A DNA stretch of 64,000 bases from Neobacillus sp. PS3-12 (GTDB lineage Bacteria > Bacillota > Bacilli > Bacillales > Cytobacillaceae): positions 1,550,001-1,614,000 of the forward strand of contig NZ_CP133268.1 in NCBI RefSeq assembly GCF_030915385.1, in the 5' to 3' direction. A model generated the notes under the pieces. It worked only from the letters and a program-made list of their open reading frames with translations. It was not told where the DNA came from and made no database searches. Below, piece by piece: positions 62,689-64,000 of the stretch; within the stretch, counting starts at the first letter, position 1; each line of letters begins with the position of its first letter. The translations under genes were made by a program, and so were the position numbers.

Positions 62689-64000
62689 TTAAAGATTTAG
62701 CCAATCTGTATGGAATGTACCTTCACGGTCATTTCTTTGATAAGTATGTGCACCAAAATAGTCTCTCTGTGCTTGCAGTAAATTTGCTGGAAGGACCGCA
62801 GACCGATAGCTGTCATAATAGGCAATGGCACTTGCTAATCCCGGAACAGGGACGCCTGCTTTAATTGCTAGTGTCACTACTTCCCGAGCCGCTTCCTGAT
62901 AATTTTCAACGATCGAATGGAAATACTCATCCAATAATAAATTATCTAAGTTTGGATTACGATCATACGCATCCTTGATATTTTGTAAGAACTGAGCCCG
63001 AATGATACAGCCGCCACGGAAAATCATGGAGATTTCGCCCGGTTTTAAATTCCAATTGTATTCTTCTGAGGCAACTTTCAACTGGGAAAAGCCTTGGGCA
63101 TAAGACACAATTTTACTTAAATACAAAGACTTACGAATAAGTTCTATGAAATCTTTTTTATTTCCGGAAAACTCTTGTTTAGCTGGACCTTGAAGGATAT
63201 TACTAGCCCTCACACGTTCCTCTTTCATGGCAGAAATGAAACGGGCAAAAACAGACTCAGTAATAATAGAAAGCGGAATGCCAAGATCGAGTGCACTTTG
63301 ACTAGTCCACTTTCCTGTTCCTTTTTGACCAGCTGTGTCTAGGATAACATCAACTAATGGCTTTCCTGTTTCTGGATCTTTTTTTGTAAAAATATCTGCG
63401 GTTATTTCAATAAGATAGCTGTCAAGTTCACCTTTGTTCCATTCCGCAAAAGTTTCATGAAGTTCATCCGTTGATAACCCAAGAAGTTGTTTCATTAAAT
63501 GATATGTCTCGCAAATTAATTGCATATCGGAATACTCAATTCCATTATGAACCATTTTTACATAATGTCCCGCACCATTAGGTCCGATATATGTACAACA
63601 TGGATCTCCGTTAACCTTCGCTGAAATAGCCGTTAACATTGGTCCAACAGCATCGTAAGCTTCTTTTTGACCGCTTGGCATTATGGCAGGTCCTTTTAGG
63701 GCACCTTCCTCACCGCCTGATACTCCTGCGCCAATAAAGAGAAAACCTTTTTCCTCTAGCTCTTTATTTCTACGGATAGTATCCTGATAGAAGCTATTTC
63801 CGCCATCAATAAGGATGTCCCCTTTATCGAGGTATGGAAGGAGTGATTCAATTGCTTTGTCGGTAATTGCCCCGGCATTCACCATCAATAGAATTTTACG
63901 AGGGCTTTCTAACGATTGAATAAATTCTTCAATATTCGCTGTTCCAAAAAGCTTTTTCCCTGGATTGTGGTCAATTACTTCCTTTACCTTTTCAGCAGAA
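62689..64000 (-). CDS. gndA: 6-phosphogluconate dehydrogenase, 3' part
   Basis: The gene runs off the right edge; the frame is open to base 64000 ([20 protein letters not shown], then [15 protein letters not shown]). Present are [12 protein letters not shown], the substrate motif [20 protein letters not shown], the catalytic Lys in [20 protein letters not shown] and the C-terminal [20 protein letters not shown]. It oxidises 6-phosphogluconate to ribulose-5-phosphate with NADP or NAD. About 437 of some 470 residues are visible; the N-terminal Rossmann motif lies outside. Confidence 0.95.
   Translation of the reverse strand, partial: SAEKVKEVIDHNPGKKLFGTANIEEFIQSLESPRKILLMVNAGAITDKAIESLLPYLDKGDILIDGGNSFYQDTIRRNKELEEKGFLFIGAGVSGGEEGALKGPAIMPSGQKEAYDAVGPMLTAISAKVNGDPCCTYIGPNGAGHYVKMVHNGIEYSDMQLICETYHLMKQLLGLSTDELHETFAEWNKGELDSYLIEITADIFTKKDPETGKPLVDVILDTAGQKGTGKWTSQSALDLGIPLSIITESVFARFISAMKEERVRASNILQGPAKQEFSGNKKDFIELIRKSLYLSKIVSYAQGFSQLKVASEEYNWNLKPGEISMIFRGGCIIRAQFLQNIKDAYDRNPNLDNLLLDEYFHSIVENYQEAAREVVTLAIKAGVPVPGLASAIAYYDSYRSAVLPANLLQAQRDYFGAHTYQRNDREGTFHTDWLNL

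Overview
The window comes from a low-GC, endospore-forming Bacillaceae chromosome. Evidence for this is a GerA-type germinant receptor operon, a SleB-type cell wall hydrolase, YteA, YozQ, a Spo0E-like phosphatase, an S-box methionine operon, and a block (yugO, yugN, pgi, an alcohol dehydrogenase, yuzA, yugI) that follows Bacillus subtilis gene content. The genus cannot be fixed from sequence reading alone; a Neobacillus- or Mesobacillus-like Bacillus is a reasonable guess. No tRNA, rRNA, prophage or CRISPR array was seen.

Layout. 1-4.5 kb: spore germinant receptor operon (A, C, small D-like, and two tandem B subunits). 4.6-8 kb: HAD phosphatase, LysM/SleB hydrolase and a NiCoT nickel/cobalt permease. 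8-12.5 kb: copper proteins YcnI-YcnJ, the disulfide pair BdbD-BdbC and a CDF metal exporter. 12.7-14.6 kb: a metallo-beta-lactamase-fold hydrolase, then a wrecked IS1182-type element carrying two copies of a GC-rich palindromic repeat. 14.6-28.1 kb: an aerobic phenylacetate degradation cluster (paaK, paaABCD, an EthD-like protein, paaF/paaG, an aldehyde dehydrogenase, paaH, paaJ, a further hydratase, paaX, a nitronate-monooxygenase-like protein, and divergent paaI). 28-33.3 kb: adenine deaminase, 6-phosphogluconolactonase-like protein, aldo/keto reductase and CheV. 33.5-41.3 kb: S-box riboswitch followed by metI, metC, yitJ and metH. 41.4-52.7 kb: a MarR-MFS operon with a perfect operator, small proteins, a drug exporter, a diguanylate cyclase, CorA, a second CDF exporter and YteA. 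52.7-56.5 kb: LysE exporter, YkoT/YkoS pair and a Spo0E-like protein. 56.7-64 kb: yugO/yugN, pgi, alcohol dehydrogenase, yuzA, yugI, an XRE regulator and gnd.

How the genes work together. In the paa cluster PaaK makes phenylacetyl-CoA, PaaABCD epoxidises it, PaaG isomerises the epoxide, and hydratases, PaaH and PaaJ finish beta-oxidation to acetyl-CoA and succinyl-CoA. Three 19-bp partly palindromic motifs before paaA, paaK and paaX look like PaaX operators. No PaaE reductase and no MaoC half of PaaZ lie in the cluster. The met operon carries transsulfuration plus the folate/B12 methylation steps.

Four genes (paaJ, metC, metH twice, a GGDEF protein) are interrupted by single-base changes, mostly in short homopolymers. 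This pattern fits consensus sequencing errors better than real decay, so they should be read as probably intact until checked. The most unusual non-coding structure is a series of eight DnaA-box-like 9-mers, all in one orientation and spaced 20-21 bp apart, between yugN and pgi. A family of GC-rich palindromic repeats (three copies plus a 41-bp mini-derivative flanked by a 7-bp direct repeat) is the second.
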